Assembly (NCBI GenBank): GCA_038527215.1
Contig: JBCBGC010000007.1
Location: 55,424-119,423 of the forward strand
Direction: 5' to 3'
DNA length: 64,000 bases
Origin: JAWPMV01 sp038527215
GTDB taxonomy: Bacteria > Bacteroidota > Bacteroidia > J057
Below the pieces are notes generated by a model. It was given only the letters and a program-made list of their open reading frames with translations, did no database searches and had not been told where the DNA came from. How positions within the stretch are numbered: position 1 is the stretch's first letter; the number at the start of each line of letters is the position of its first letter. This document shows positions 51,662-61,059 of the stretch, one piece after another. A program made the position numbers and the translations under genes.

Positions 51662-51897
51662 AACGACTCAATATCTCGATAATTTGACCGACTTTCACGG
51701 ACTAACGAAATCATTTCATCCGCCGACTCTTCAGATTCCCAGGCACCAAAAGCCGCTTTCATTAAATTTTCTCCCTGGTCTCTTTCTCTCATCAAAGAGG
51801 CTTTGAGGCGAAGAATCAATTCCTCTTTCCAGCTATTATTTAGCCCTTTGAGTAGCCCCCAGTAGGTGTTCAAAATATTGGAATTAGCCTTCTTCAT
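51658..51897 (-). CDS. Antitoxin of the VapBC-like pair
   Basis: 79 residues. The N-terminus is helical (NILNTYWGLLKGLNNSWKEELILRL in part) and the C-terminus carries FGAWESEESADEMISLVRES and RDIESF, a tail typical of antitoxins that wrap the PIN active site. It does not have a clear AbrB or RHH DNA-binding fold visible by eye. Located upstream of and overlapping the toxin by TTGA, as in type II toxin-antitoxin operons. Confidence 0.82.
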   Translation of the reverse strand: MKKANSNILNTYWGLLKGLNNSWKEELILRLKASLMRERDQGENLMKAAFGAWESEESADEMISLVRESRSNYRDIESF

Positions 51898-51957
51898 TAC
51901 AACAAGATATAATATTTTTTTAATCCTTGCTACGATCCCTGAATCTGGTGATTATCT

Positions 51958-52560
51958 CTAGTGCTTGTAAGTAAGCTTCCCCAAATGATAATAAAAACTC
52001 TCATACAGGAGAAATCCCCATTTAGTTGAACGGGATCGATACATAGAGGTTCGGGTGGGGACGCTGTAGGCGGTTATATCCAGGGCATCACACATACTCA
52101 TGGCGCGCTTCATATGGAGCGGGTCAGAGACGAGCAACGCGGATTCCCAATGCTGCTGTCTCATGATTTTCCGGGCTTCCAGCAAGTTTTCGTAGGTGAT
52201 GGTTGAGGATTTTTCGGTAAAAATCGCTGTACCAGGAATTCCCCGCTCCCTTGCATACTGCCTGGCGGCATCACTGTCTGCTATCTCTTCTCCTTGCCCC
52301 ATCCCTCCGGTGAACAACAAATAGTCCACTCTTTTTTCCTGCCATAAGCTAATGCCTTCTTCCACCCGCTCTCTAAACACAGGCGACAAGTTACCGTGAT
52401 GGCTACCAGCGCCTAGAATGATGGCCACAGGGGCAGCTTGATCTGAATATCGGAGGCTGTATTGATAAATTTGAAAGGTATTCCATGAGATAAGCCCCAG
52501 CCCCAACAGTAGCAGCGAGATTCCCCCTCGCTTGAGCCATTTTTTCGGCTTAGCTTTCAT
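51958..52560 (-). CDS. DUF218 (ElyC/SanA/YdcF-like) membrane protein
   Basis: 200 residues. One N-terminal transmembrane helix (about 12-32), then a DUF218 domain: VAIILGAGSHHGNLSPVFRERVEEGI, YLLFTGGMGQGEEIADS, TYENLLEARKIM and LLVSDPLHMKRAMSM. Members in E. coli (SanA, ElyC) act in envelope integrity and the barrier to antibiotics, with unknown reaction. It is the last gene of the AAA/flotillin unit and overlaps the upstream ASCH gene by 11 bp. Confidence 0.88.
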   Translation of the reverse strand: MKAKPKKWLKRGGISLLLLGLGLISWNTFQIYQYSLRYSDQAAPVAIILGAGSHHGNLSPVFRERVEEGISLWQEKRVDYLLFTGGMGQGEEIADSDAARQYARERGIPGTAIFTEKSSTITYENLLEARKIMRQQHWESALLVSDPLHMKRAMSMCDALDITAYSVPTRTSMYRSRSTKWGFLLYESFYYHLGKLTYKH

Positions 52561-53134
52561 TTTTCCAGCGCTTCAGCACCACTTCCCCTCTGGGAGATAA
52601 CTGGTACCCCACCTCCAATGAAATGGTCAGGCCCAGGTTCTTGAGTTTGCGGACCTGTGGCTTCAGCCAGGCTTGTTCCACCGCTAACTCAGCGGCGAGG
52701 CGTTTAGAGCCCGTAGCGGGATGGGCTTGAATGGCTTGCATCACCCTCTCCACCCAAGGGCCATGCTTGCCCTGGTCAAAACGCTGGAGCTTTTTCTTGA
52801 GCTTTCTCCATTCCTCTTCCGGAATATCAGTTTCCGCTCGTAAAGCCAGACGAGGATCTGCTCCGGCATATCTCACCCCAATCCGATACAGTTGCCCATC
52901 TGGTCGCTTAGCGGCCTCTGCTGTTAGCTCAGTCAGGGAAGCATAGCCAGCCTGCAAGGCTTCTTCCGCAGTGAGCATGTCCAGCTGGGTTTCTTCAATG
53001 GAGAGGATCTCCACCAGGCCAAGCGGGGTTTTGATCTGGGAACCCACCTTGACCCGAGGGCTGGCCCAGGTCCGGAAGACCAGGCTGATTTCCCCGGATT
53101 TGATCCGGGCCAGATCGGACAGGGTGATGAGCAT
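52550..53134 (-). CDS. ASCH-like and winged-helix protein
   Basis: 194 residues. The N-terminal part (SLVFRTWASPRVKVGSQIKTPLGLVEI, then TAEEALQAGYASLTEL, then YRIGVRYAGADPRLAL) matches ASCH-type domains of the PUA-like fold, which bind modified nucleotides or RNA. The C-terminal half (about 115-194: WVERVMQAIQAHPATGSKRLAAELAVE, KNLGLTISLEVGYQLSPRGE) resembles a winged HTH. The start is 2 bp after the stop of the giant ATPase and the end overlaps the DUF218 gene, so it belongs to that operon. An RNA-linked regulator or effector is inferred. Confidence 0.72.
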   Translation of the reverse strand: MLITLSDLARIKSGEISLVFRTWASPRVKVGSQIKTPLGLVEILSIEETQLDMLTAEEALQAGYASLTELTAEAAKRPDGQLYRIGVRYAGADPRLALRAETDIPEEEWRKLKKKLQRFDQGKHGPWVERVMQAIQAHPATGSKRLAAELAVEQAWLKPQVRKLKNLGLTISLEVGYQLSPRGEVVLKRWKNES

Positions 53135-53136
53135 GC

Positions 53137-56100
53137 TTATTTGGATTTCTTTTTCCCATTTTCCATGCCTTTCTCCAGCACTTCCTTGATGCCCATGAGA
53201 CCTTCAGAAAAGGCGCCCATTTCCCGGACAAGCTGAGCCATGCGGTCCGCAGACATCATTTTCTGTTGCATGAAAATCTGACAGATTTCCTTCCAACGGG
53301 CTTCATCTGTTTCTTTCGCATAGCCGTTCATCTGCTTGAATTTAAGCAGGTTGGCCTCGGCACCGGAAGTAAGGGTTTGCGCCTCTCCTTCGTAATGGGA
53401 TAGGATGAGGGTGTTCAATTCTTCTTCGTTCATGATGGGCATGACTTTTTCAGCCAGCTTGTTCATGTTACGGTAAGACCCCTGTAATTGGAAGCGTGGT
53501 TCGGTCCGGTATTCATCCGACTGAGCTGCAGACCGGATGTAGCCCAGGTTTACCTTCAGGATGACATCCCGAAGTCGGAAGAGCTTTCTGAGTACCGACA
53601 AATAATCATTCAGGTCTTCAGGGCTTACATGACTACTCAGATCCAGGCTGGTTTCTTCCCCAGATTCCGCCAAACGGGCCAACTGATGAATATCCTTCTG
53701 AGGTAAACCTGCCATGCGGGCCAGGATAGGATTAGATGTTAGGGCATTTTCGATGTAGGAGAGCTTGAAGGCGTCATCACTGTCGCCAATGATATCTCCC
53801 AGGTTATAGGTATCGGCCCGGTTGGCCAACATGTCAGGAATCTGAAACTTTTCCCCGCTCTCAGTATAGGGGTTACCTGCCATGACCACGACCACCTTTT
53901 TGCCGCGCAGGTCATAGGTGCGGGTTTTGCCTTTATAGACGCCCTCGATTTTGCGTTGGGCATCACAGAGAGAGATAAATTTTTGCAAAAACTCCGGATG
54001 GCAATGCTGGATGTCATCCACATACAACATCACATTATCTCCCATTTCCAGGGCGAGGTTGAGCTTTTCGAGTTCCTCTCTGGCGGCGGCATTGGGCGCT
54101 TCGGCAGGGTCTAAAGAGGTTACCTGATGGCCAATGGCCGGCCCGTTGATCTTCATGAAAATCAGACCGAGTCGATTAGCGATATACTCCATCAGGGTAG
54201 TCTTACCATATCCGGGAGGAGAAATCAGCAACAACATGCCCATGCGATCGGTGCGGGTGTTTTCTCCCACGGTGCCCATCTGTTTGGCCAAGTTATCGCC
54301 TATCAGGGGTAAATATACTTTATCGATCAGTTGGTTTCGGACAAAAGAGGTCAGGACCCGGGGCTGGAAAGATTCCAGCTTAAGCTCTTCCCTGAATTGG
54401 GCTGTGAGCTCCTTTTTTAACTGCGTAAAGCGCTCGAATAAGGGTAAGGTCTCTGCGTGAAATAACGCCAGTTTTTCCTTGAGCAAATGATAATTCAGCG
54501 CATAGCTTCCCCCTTCCAGTACCGCATGATCTCCCGCCAGTCCAGATAGGACCAAACGGGTCTTAGCGATAATAACTTTCCCGCTTTTTTCCGTTCCGGT
54601 AAGTAACAGAGCCGCCATTTCTTCCGCATACAGTGCGTCAATCGCCTGGCCTGCTTCGTCTTGCAGAAAGGCCTTGACCCAATGTTGGACCAAATCCCAA
54701 CGAGCTACAGATTCCAAGGGAAGCTGAGCGATAGACTGCTTGAAGTTGGTGGTCGCCTTACGCTTTTTCAGAAAGGCCCGAAAGGCTTTGAGGCCTTCCT
54801 CAGCTTCTGAAGCGATAGAAAAATCGCCATTCAAGGTAAGTTCCTGAAACAGGTAGCTGGCAGCCTGAGCAGCAATAGCCGGGTCAAAAATGGGGTCCTC
54901 AGTCAAAAAGACAGCCATTTTTTCCTGAATCTCCTCAATCAGGCTATCAAACTCATGAGTCTGAGGGAATACCTTCAACACCAAAGCAGCGCCTTTCAAC
55001 TGATGTTCCAGCAGGACTTTTTCGTCCGCGTCCAGGTATACTTCCCAAAACAGCCGAGAAAAAGCTCTCACGCCAGGTGCGTAGGTCAGTAAGCCCATTT
55101 TTTCCTCCATCTCCAATAAGGCACGAAGAATCAAGGCCGCATCATGATCATGTACACCTTTTACATAGCCTTCATGGAAGCGAGGGGCCATATATTTTTG
55201 GACAAAAGCCTGTAAGGCAGGCTGCTCTTTCTGGAGCAGGTCGGCTCGATCCTCTCCCTTTAGCAGTTGCAACAGCTTCATGGCGAGGAATTCTGCCCGA
55301 TATACCCGCTCATTCTCAGAAATGATACTTTGTTGCCAAACCGGCGCGGTGCTGAGAAAAGCCTGGTCGGCAATCGGCTCGAAGAAATTGGTGCCCGTCA
55401 GGTGGAACATCATTTCTCCTTCTCTGGGCACCACGGTCAGGTCCAGGTTTTGGGTATTGACGGCAAAGGCATGTCTGCCAAACTGGATGACATTCTCTCC
55501 GTCTACAAATAATTCTTCCCGGTCTTTCAGCTGCCGGATCGCTTCTTCCTGGGTAGTCTTGAGCCGTGCCTGCAGGTCTCCAGCCTTCACGGCATCCTGC
55601 ATGTCTGTCAAGTCAGCAATAATGTCTCTCACCTTGCTGACCATGAGGTCAGCGGCGAAGTAGGCATGAATTTCCTTGATTTCCTTGACTTGCTTCAGGC
55701 GGTTGCTGATCCCTTTTAGGATGCGCTCGGCAGAAGAAAACAAAGCCTGGCTACGCTTATTGCGGGCCTCCAATAAGGCCAGCCTGCGGGTCTCAAAGGC
55801 TGCATATATTTCTTCGCGCTTCTCCCCTAGCTCGGTGATAAACTGATCAAAGTCCACAAATTTCCCTTCCAGTTCTTCTAACTGGACCATGAGTTTGGTG
55901 AGGTATTCCTCACACTTCTCCGGGCTGTCGCAAAGGTCGATATAGTTGATCAGGCCCTGATTCAGGAGCTTGAGCTGGGCGGCAAATTCTGCGGTAGCTT
56001 CGGTACCCTGCAGGTCTTTCCGCGCTTTTTTCAACTGCGCTCTCAGGGTATTGAGTGAAGCATAAATGGTGGAAATCCGGTCAATGATGGCTGTGGTTTG

Positions 56101-58053
56101 GGTTGCATCCTCTATTTTGAGGTTGCCCACCACTTCAATCAACAATTCCAATTGCCGTCCGGTCTCATCGATCCGACTGCCTACTTCATCAGCTTCAGCT
56201 ACCTTGGTAATAGAGCCCACGGCCTGGTCGAGTTCCTCCACCTGGGCTACATAAGGTTGCAAGGCATCTTCCTTGAGCAAAAAGTTGACACAAGCCTCAG
56301 ACATCTCCTGGCTATGCCCATTTACCGCTTCCTCAAACTCCTCCACTTTCGCCAGGTCAGCATAACGCAGGTCTTTGAGGGCGATGATCTCCCCTTTTAG
56401 GGCGCGAAGATCAGACAAGTATCCAACGAACTGCTCGATTTTCTGGGGTTTCTTCCGCTTAATTTTATCCAGCAGGTCCTCCAGGTTTCGAGCCGTGGTG
56501 GAGAAACTTTCCGCCGTATTTTTCTTGATCCTCCGAACCTTTTCAAACTCATCAATCGCCGAGGCGGCAGTTTCCCTGATGGCGTTCAAGGGCTCACTTA
56601 GGGTAAAGGCATCGGCGTGGTTGATCCAGTAATAGGAATCCACCACGTCTCCGGTCTTTTTGACCAGATCGATATAGAGGTTGCCGTAAGAATCCTCCCG
56701 GTTGAGCAGGGTCAGCACTTCATTACATTCAGCCATGCCCCGGACCAAATCTTTATTGCCGACTTTGTACAAATAGGTATCGGCTTTCCCATTAGGAACC
56801 TGAGAGGTCTGCCCATAGGGCGTCTGCCAGACTTGGACCACATGATGCCGCCCAGGCTCGCTCTCCGCCCGAAAATAGCAGAGTTCTCCATTGGGGAAAA
56901 TGGTAAATCCGTGACAGATGATAGGGGTATCAACTTCCTGGGCTACCAGGTTATAGGGTAGCAAGACATACTCGCCGCTGAGGGGCTGAAAAAATACATA
57001 GAGAAAGTCTTCGCCATTCGGAGAGACGATCCTTTTTTCAAAATGAAGGTCAGCCAGGACTTTGTCGAAAATTTTATAGTTACCGGTCTGAAGGTAATAG
57101 CCATTGGAAAAAATGATGCCTTGCTCGTCCGGCAAGCGTACACAAGCCTCTTCCAAAGCATCTACCCGCAATACCTCCTGCATTTTTTCATTAAAGATGA
57201 GGTAGCGCCACTCTTTTTCCTGGTAGGGACGCACTTTGAGCAACACCAGGTTCCCCAGGTCTGCATAGTAGATGTCCGCGTCATCCAGGGTTTGCTCCTG
57301 ATGCTCCACTGGCTCTTGGTAGATGCCCAATCCGGAGTCGGTATTGTCCTCCACTTTGATGGTTAAGTCGCCACCAACCGTCTCGACAAAGAGGCGATCT
57401 TCAATCGATACATGGGGATGGGTTCCCCGGCGATGCATCTCCCGGGAGGTACGTTTCCAGCTAAATTCATGCTGGGCGGGATATCGAAACTCATGATCAA
57501 AACGATTGCCTAAGTAGGTGAGCTTGTCCTCTCCTATGGCCCACTTAAAGGTTTTGATATCGGAGGTATTTTTACCTACCTGAAAAACCATGAAAAGATG
57601 CGGGCCGATCAGGGCAAATTTGGCAAAAACGGTATCCTTATAATACTTGTAAAGGTTATGGAAGTCTTCATGAAACTGGGCATCGGCCAGTAAGTCCAGC
57701 GCTTCCTCGTGAAAACTATGGTCCTTTCCTTCAAAACGATATGCGCTGAAGACGTCTTCCATTTTAATCTCCGTCCGGAGACCGATATGTACATTATAAG
57801 CAAAGAGGAAATGATGGCCTATGGCGACCATATCCTGCGGGATACAGTTGTTGGAGGTGGTGATGCGATCATTGGCGAGGAGTTGGGTTTCCACCGTACC
57901 AAAGACCTCCTTTCGAGCCTGATTGAGTTCCTCCATACGCTCTCGCAGTCCTTTGGCCTGGTTTGAGAGCCTGGAGCGGATAATTTCATACGTGCCCCCT
58001 TCTAACTGAGGGGTATTTTCAGTGGGTGTGGTATGTGCGGTTTTTTCTTTCAT
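53137..58053 (-). CDS. Giant DUF3686-type AAA ATPase, 1638 aa
   Basis: An N-terminal coiled coil (about 15-65) is followed by a propeller-like DUF3686-type region (about 70-480, with YNVHIGLRTEIKMEDVF and DADIYYADLGNLVLLKV), long coiled coils (about 490-850), a helical middle (about 850-1230) and one AAA module (about 1250-1480). Walker A is PPGYGKT near 1283, Walker B VMLYVDDIQ near 1342, and VVVVMAGNPYTESG is sensor 1. The family is often annotated DNA repair ATPase, as I recall, without firm function. Its lack of a signal peptide places it in the cytoplasm, perhaps docked on the flotillin encoded upstream. Confidence 0.85.
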   Translation of the reverse strand: MKEKTAHTTPTENTPQLEGGTYEIIRSRLSNQAKGLRERMEELNQARKEVFGTVETQLLANDRITTSNNCIPQDMVAIGHHFLFAYNVHIGLRTEIKMEDVFSAYRFEGKDHSFHEEALDLLADAQFHEDFHNLYKYYKDTVFAKFALIGPHLFMVFQVGKNTSDIKTFKWAIGEDKLTYLGNRFDHEFRYPAQHEFSWKRTSREMHRRGTHPHVSIEDRLFVETVGGDLTIKVEDNTDSGLGIYQEPVEHQEQTLDDADIYYADLGNLVLLKVRPYQEKEWRYLIFNEKMQEVLRVDALEEACVRLPDEQGIIFSNGYYLQTGNYKIFDKVLADLHFEKRIVSPNGEDFLYVFFQPLSGEYVLLPYNLVAQEVDTPIICHGFTIFPNGELCYFRAESEPGRHHVVQVWQTPYGQTSQVPNGKADTYLYKVGNKDLVRGMAECNEVLTLLNREDSYGNLYIDLVKKTGDVVDSYYWINHADAFTLSEPLNAIRETAASAIDEFEKVRRIKKNTAESFSTTARNLEDLLDKIKRKKPQKIEQFVGYLSDLRALKGEIIALKDLRYADLAKVEEFEEAVNGHSQEMSEACVNFLLKEDALQPYVAQVEELDQAVGSITKVAEADEVGSRIDETGRQLELLIEVVGNLKIEDATQTTAIIDRISTIYASLNTLRAQLKKARKDLQGTEATAEFAAQLKLLNQGLINYIDLCDSPEKCEEYLTKLMVQLEELEGKFVDFDQFITELGEKREEIYAAFETRRLALLEARNKRSQALFSSAERILKGISNRLKQVKEIKEIHAYFAADLMVSKVRDIIADLTDMQDAVKAGDLQARLKTTQEEAIRQLKDREELFVDGENVIQFGRHAFAVNTQNLDLTVVPREGEMMFHLTGTNFFEPIADQAFLSTAPVWQQSIISENERVYRAEFLAMKLLQLLKGEDRADLLQKEQPALQAFVQKYMAPRFHEGYVKGVHDHDAALILRALLEMEEKMGLLTYAPGVRAFSRLFWEVYLDADEKVLLEHQLKGAALVLKVFPQTHEFDSLIEEIQEKMAVFLTEDPIFDPAIAAQAASYLFQELTLNGDFSIASEAEEGLKAFRAFLKKRKATTNFKQSIAQLPLESVARWDLVQHWVKAFLQDEAGQAIDALYAEEMAALLLTGTEKSGKVIIAKTRLVLSGLAGDHAVLEGGSYALNYHLLKEKLALFHAETLPLFERFTQLKKELTAQFREELKLESFQPRVLTSFVRNQLIDKVYLPLIGDNLAKQMGTVGENTRTDRMGMLLLISPPGYGKTTLMEYIANRLGLIFMKINGPAIGHQVTSLDPAEAPNAAAREELEKLNLALEMGDNVMLYVDDIQHCHPEFLQKFISLCDAQRKIEGVYKGKTRTYDLRGKKVVVVMAGNPYTESGEKFQIPDMLANRADTYNLGDIIGDSDDAFKLSYIENALTSNPILARMAGLPQKDIHQLARLAESGEETSLDLSSHVSPEDLNDYLSVLRKLFRLRDVILKVNLGYIRSAAQSDEYRTEPRFQLQGSYRNMNKLAEKVMPIMNEEELNTLILSHYEGEAQTLTSGAEANLLKFKQMNGYAKETDEARWKEICQIFMQQKMMSADRMAQLVREMGAFSEGLMGIKEVLEKGMENGKKKSK

Positions 58054-58095
58054 GTTTGATGCACCAGTTAAGGTGAGGCAGTCGGGAAATCCTCA

Positions 58096-58824
58096 TCAGG
58101 TTTCCGAATCCACTGCCGGCCTTTGGCTTTGATCTTCTTCCAAAGGCAATTGTTGGCGGATGGCATCTTTGATTTGCTCTAAATGCTGATCCAGGGGTTT
58201 GAGGCCACTTTTTTCTAGCTCATAGGTCAGTCCGTGCCCATACCAAATGAGCAGGGTCCCAAATTCAGGAGACCAATATTTATAATGGCCTGGGGCGTCA
58301 TCTCCTGCATGAGCATATCCCTTAAGCTCGTACCAGGTATAGGCCTGGTCCCCTAGCTGCAAATGTTGTTCTTCGGTAATCTCCACTTCCAGGGCTTCCA
58401 ATCCGGAAAACCAACTTGAGTCAGGAGATTCGAGCACCTGGTAATTGATCAGGTCCTGCCGGGTGCCCATCTGGGTGAGGTCCAGCTCCATTTCGGAGAG
58501 ATAGTACTCCTTGGTGGCTGCGGCTCCTTCTCCCTGGAAGGTGTTGTACAGTTCGAAATGCCGAAAGCGTTTTTGGTCCAAGGCTTGTAGAAAAATTTTG
58601 ATTTCTTCTGTTAGGTTGGACTCTCCGTTGGTCTTTTGTTCGTAGGTCCGTGCCTGGACTGACTGATCGAGATAGCGGGCCCATTCAATCCGGTCCTCTC
58701 CACTGGGTGGGGGAGTTTTCACTTCCTGGCAGGCAATAGGCAGGCTAAGCATGGCAAGGAAGAAGAGGCGTCCTCCCCTGGACAGGGAGGCACGCTTCTT
58801 TGGTATATTTGATTGATGGGGCAT
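58096..58824 (-). CDS. Hypothetical lipoprotein in the AAA/flotillin operon
   Basis: 242 residues. The N-terminus is long (MPHQSNIPKKRASLSRGGR) before a hydrophobic stretch and lipobox LPIAC (Cys32). The mature part (DQSVQARTYEQKTNGES, YYLSEMELDLTQMGTRQDLINYQ, HLQLGDQAYTWYELKGYAH, EFGTLLIWYGHGLTYELEK) is mixed alpha/beta, with no family I recognise. It sits 16 bp after flotillin and 42 bp before the ATPase gene. As the only exported soluble member it could sense the envelope side. Confidence 0.65.
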   Translation of the reverse strand: MPHQSNIPKKRASLSRGGRLFFLAMLSLPIACQEVKTPPPSGEDRIEWARYLDQSVQARTYEQKTNGESNLTEEIKIFLQALDQKRFRHFELYNTFQGEGAAATKEYYLSEMELDLTQMGTRQDLINYQVLESPDSSWFSGLEALEVEITEEQHLQLGDQAYTWYELKGYAHAGDDAPGHYKYWSPEFGTLLIWYGHGLTYELEKSGLKPLDQHLEQIKDAIRQQLPLEEDQSQRPAVDSET

Positions 58825-58840
58825 AAGGATCAGACATCTC

Positions 58841-61018
58841 CTAAAGGCCTACACTTTCAGCCTTTTTATTAGCTATGCCCAGATTCCGTGCCGTATCCAT
58901 CAAGTGGCTCAAAACGTTGCGTTGGCTTTCGTCTTTGGCCTGATCCATCATCTTGAGGATGAGGGCAGATACGGTCAGATTTTTAAGGTCTTCGGAAGAG
59001 AGTTTGAACTGGGCGATAAAGTCGCGCAGGCTCTTGCCAAAGTTTCCGTTTCCATTGCCATTTAACAGGGCGTCCTTGAGGTCGCCCAGGTGCTCGCTGG
59101 AGTCCAGCAGGCGGTTGACATATTTGCCGTTGACCACGGCATTGCTGATCCGGTCGAAGAACTGCTGCTCTCCTCCTACGATATCAATGTTCGCAGACTT
59201 GAGGGCTTCGGCCAGGACCATCGCCTGAGCGGCGGCGATTTCCTTCTGGATAGAAATCTGAGCCAGCTCGATTTCTTTTTCTTTCTCCAAACGGAGTTTG
59301 AATTCTTCGTGCTCTTTGCCTACTCCATCCAGCTTTTTCATCGCGGTAGCTTTGGCTTCTACGCCTTTGGCATCGGCTACCCCTTTCTTCTCGATGATGG
59401 TAGCTTCGGCCATGCCCATTTCTTCGGTCGCCTTAGCCTTGGCCTGCAGGACCTGTGCTTCCGCCATACCTTTTTCGATTTCCAGCTCAGCTTCCACCAA
59501 GCCCAGTTTTTTGTTGGCATCAGCCTGCGCATCTCCTTTCATCTGGATCCCTTTCGCTTCGGCATGGGCTTTTTGCTCGAGGACGTTAGCTTCTGCTTCC
59601 CCTTCCTTCTGCTGCGCTTCAGCTTTGGCTTCCATGACGCGCGCTTCGGCTAATCCCAGGGCCGCATGCTCTTCAGCTGTGGCATCAGCCATGATCTTTT
59701 TGGCTTCCGCTTCCTTATCAACGGCTTCACGCAGGGCATTTGCTTCGATCACACGTTTTTCCGCTTCTAATTGGGAGGCCTCTTTTTCGGCTTCCGCCGA
59801 CTTGATGCGTTTTACCAAACCTTCTTCGGCATCTTTTTCTGCATTGAGGATGGCTACACGCTTCTGACGCTCCGCTTCGGCCAGGGCTTCGGTATCTTTG
59901 ATTTTTTCCTGCTCCTCTACTACTTCCCGCTCTACCGCTACCCGGTCACGAATCACATCCTGGATGTTTTTGCGCTCCTCCTCTACCGCTTTCTCTTTTT
60001 CGATCTGGGCAATGGCGACGATGCGCTCACGCTCCGTAGATTCAAGCTCTTTATCGCGTTGAACTTTCTCGGTTTCTATGGCTTCAGTGCGTTCTTTATT
60101 TTTCTGGGCGACGATCACGTCCCGCCTTTTGTTTTGTTCATTGATCTCGACTTCCCGCTCGCGAGAAATTCGAGCGGCCTCAGATTTGGTACGCTCTTCC
60201 TCTTGAACTTTTAAGGTTTCAGCCGTTTCTCTGGCTTTTACAGAGGCGATTTCTTTTTTCTGGATTTCTTCCTTCTCTGCCAATTGCTTGTCCAATTCGA
60301 GGATCGCTTCCTGAGCCTCTACATCCTGCTTGCGGATTTCTTTTTCTTTCTCACGCTGAATTTTATTGGCCTGCGTAATCTGGTCAGCAGTCAGGCGACG
60401 GATCTTTTTGATACCCTCCGCATCAAGAATGTTATCCTCATCGAGGTACTCCAGGGGCGTTTGCTCCAGGAAGTCAATGGCGATATCATCCAGGATGTAT
60501 CCGTTCAAGTCATCACCGATGACGTTCATGATCTCGCTTTTCAGCTCATCGCGGGAATTATAAAGGTCTACGAAATTGAAGCGTTTACCTACGGTTTTAA
60601 GGGCTTCTGAAAATTTGGCTTCGAACAAGATGCGAAGCAGCTCAGGGTCTGAGGCCCGGGTACAGCCGATGGCTTTGGCTACCTTTTGAATATCATCCTC
60701 GGCATTGCTAACCCGGATGAAAAAGGCCACCTTGATATCAGCCCGTAGGTTGTCCTTACAGATCAGGCCGTCTTTCCCTTCCCGGGCGATGACCATCTGC
60801 TTGAGGGAGAGGTCCATCACCTCCAAGGTATGAATCAGCGGCACAGAAATGATGCCGCCTAATGAAATTTTGGGCTCTGCACTTCGGCCCAGCCCCCCTG
60901 TGCGTACGAGGGCCTGCCCTTGTTTGACCTTTTTATAAAAAGTAGCCACGATAATGAGGGTGCCTACCAGCACGACCCCCAATACGACAGCTACCGTTAG
61001 CAAAATTCCATTCAACAT
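58841..61018 (-). CDS. Flotillin-family protein (YqiK-like)
   Basis: 725 residues. One N-terminal helix (about 4-28, ILLTVAVVLGVVLVGTLIIVATF) anchors it, then an SPFH/band-7 domain (about 40-215, e.g. VPLIHTLEVMDLSLKQMVIARE, KFSEALKTVGKRFNFVDLY) and a very long Glu/Lys/Ala-rich coiled coil (about 230-600), then a C-terminal helical part. This is the flotillin/YqiK layout that scaffolds membrane microdomains. It follows the OB-fold membrane gene by 41 bp, the conserved yqiJ-yqiK order. Confidence 0.93.
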   Translation of the reverse strand: MLNGILLTVAVVLGVVLVGTLIIVATFYKKVKQGQALVRTGGLGRSAEPKISLGGIISVPLIHTLEVMDLSLKQMVIAREGKDGLICKDNLRADIKVAFFIRVSNAEDDIQKVAKAIGCTRASDPELLRILFEAKFSEALKTVGKRFNFVDLYNSRDELKSEIMNVIGDDLNGYILDDIAIDFLEQTPLEYLDEDNILDAEGIKKIRRLTADQITQANKIQREKEKEIRKQDVEAQEAILELDKQLAEKEEIQKKEIASVKARETAETLKVQEEERTKSEAARISREREVEINEQNKRRDVIVAQKNKERTEAIETEKVQRDKELESTERERIVAIAQIEKEKAVEEERKNIQDVIRDRVAVEREVVEEQEKIKDTEALAEAERQKRVAILNAEKDAEEGLVKRIKSAEAEKEASQLEAEKRVIEANALREAVDKEAEAKKIMADATAEEHAALGLAEARVMEAKAEAQQKEGEAEANVLEQKAHAEAKGIQMKGDAQADANKKLGLVEAELEIEKGMAEAQVLQAKAKATEEMGMAEATIIEKKGVADAKGVEAKATAMKKLDGVGKEHEEFKLRLEKEKEIELAQISIQKEIAAAQAMVLAEALKSANIDIVGGEQQFFDRISNAVVNGKYVNRLLDSSEHLGDLKDALLNGNGNGNFGKSLRDFIAQFKLSSEDLKNLTVSALILKMMDQAKDESQRNVLSHLMDTARNLGIANKKAESVGL

Positions 61019-61059
61019 AGTGGTTGTAAAAATTATAAGTGGATATTGTGTTTAGTATC

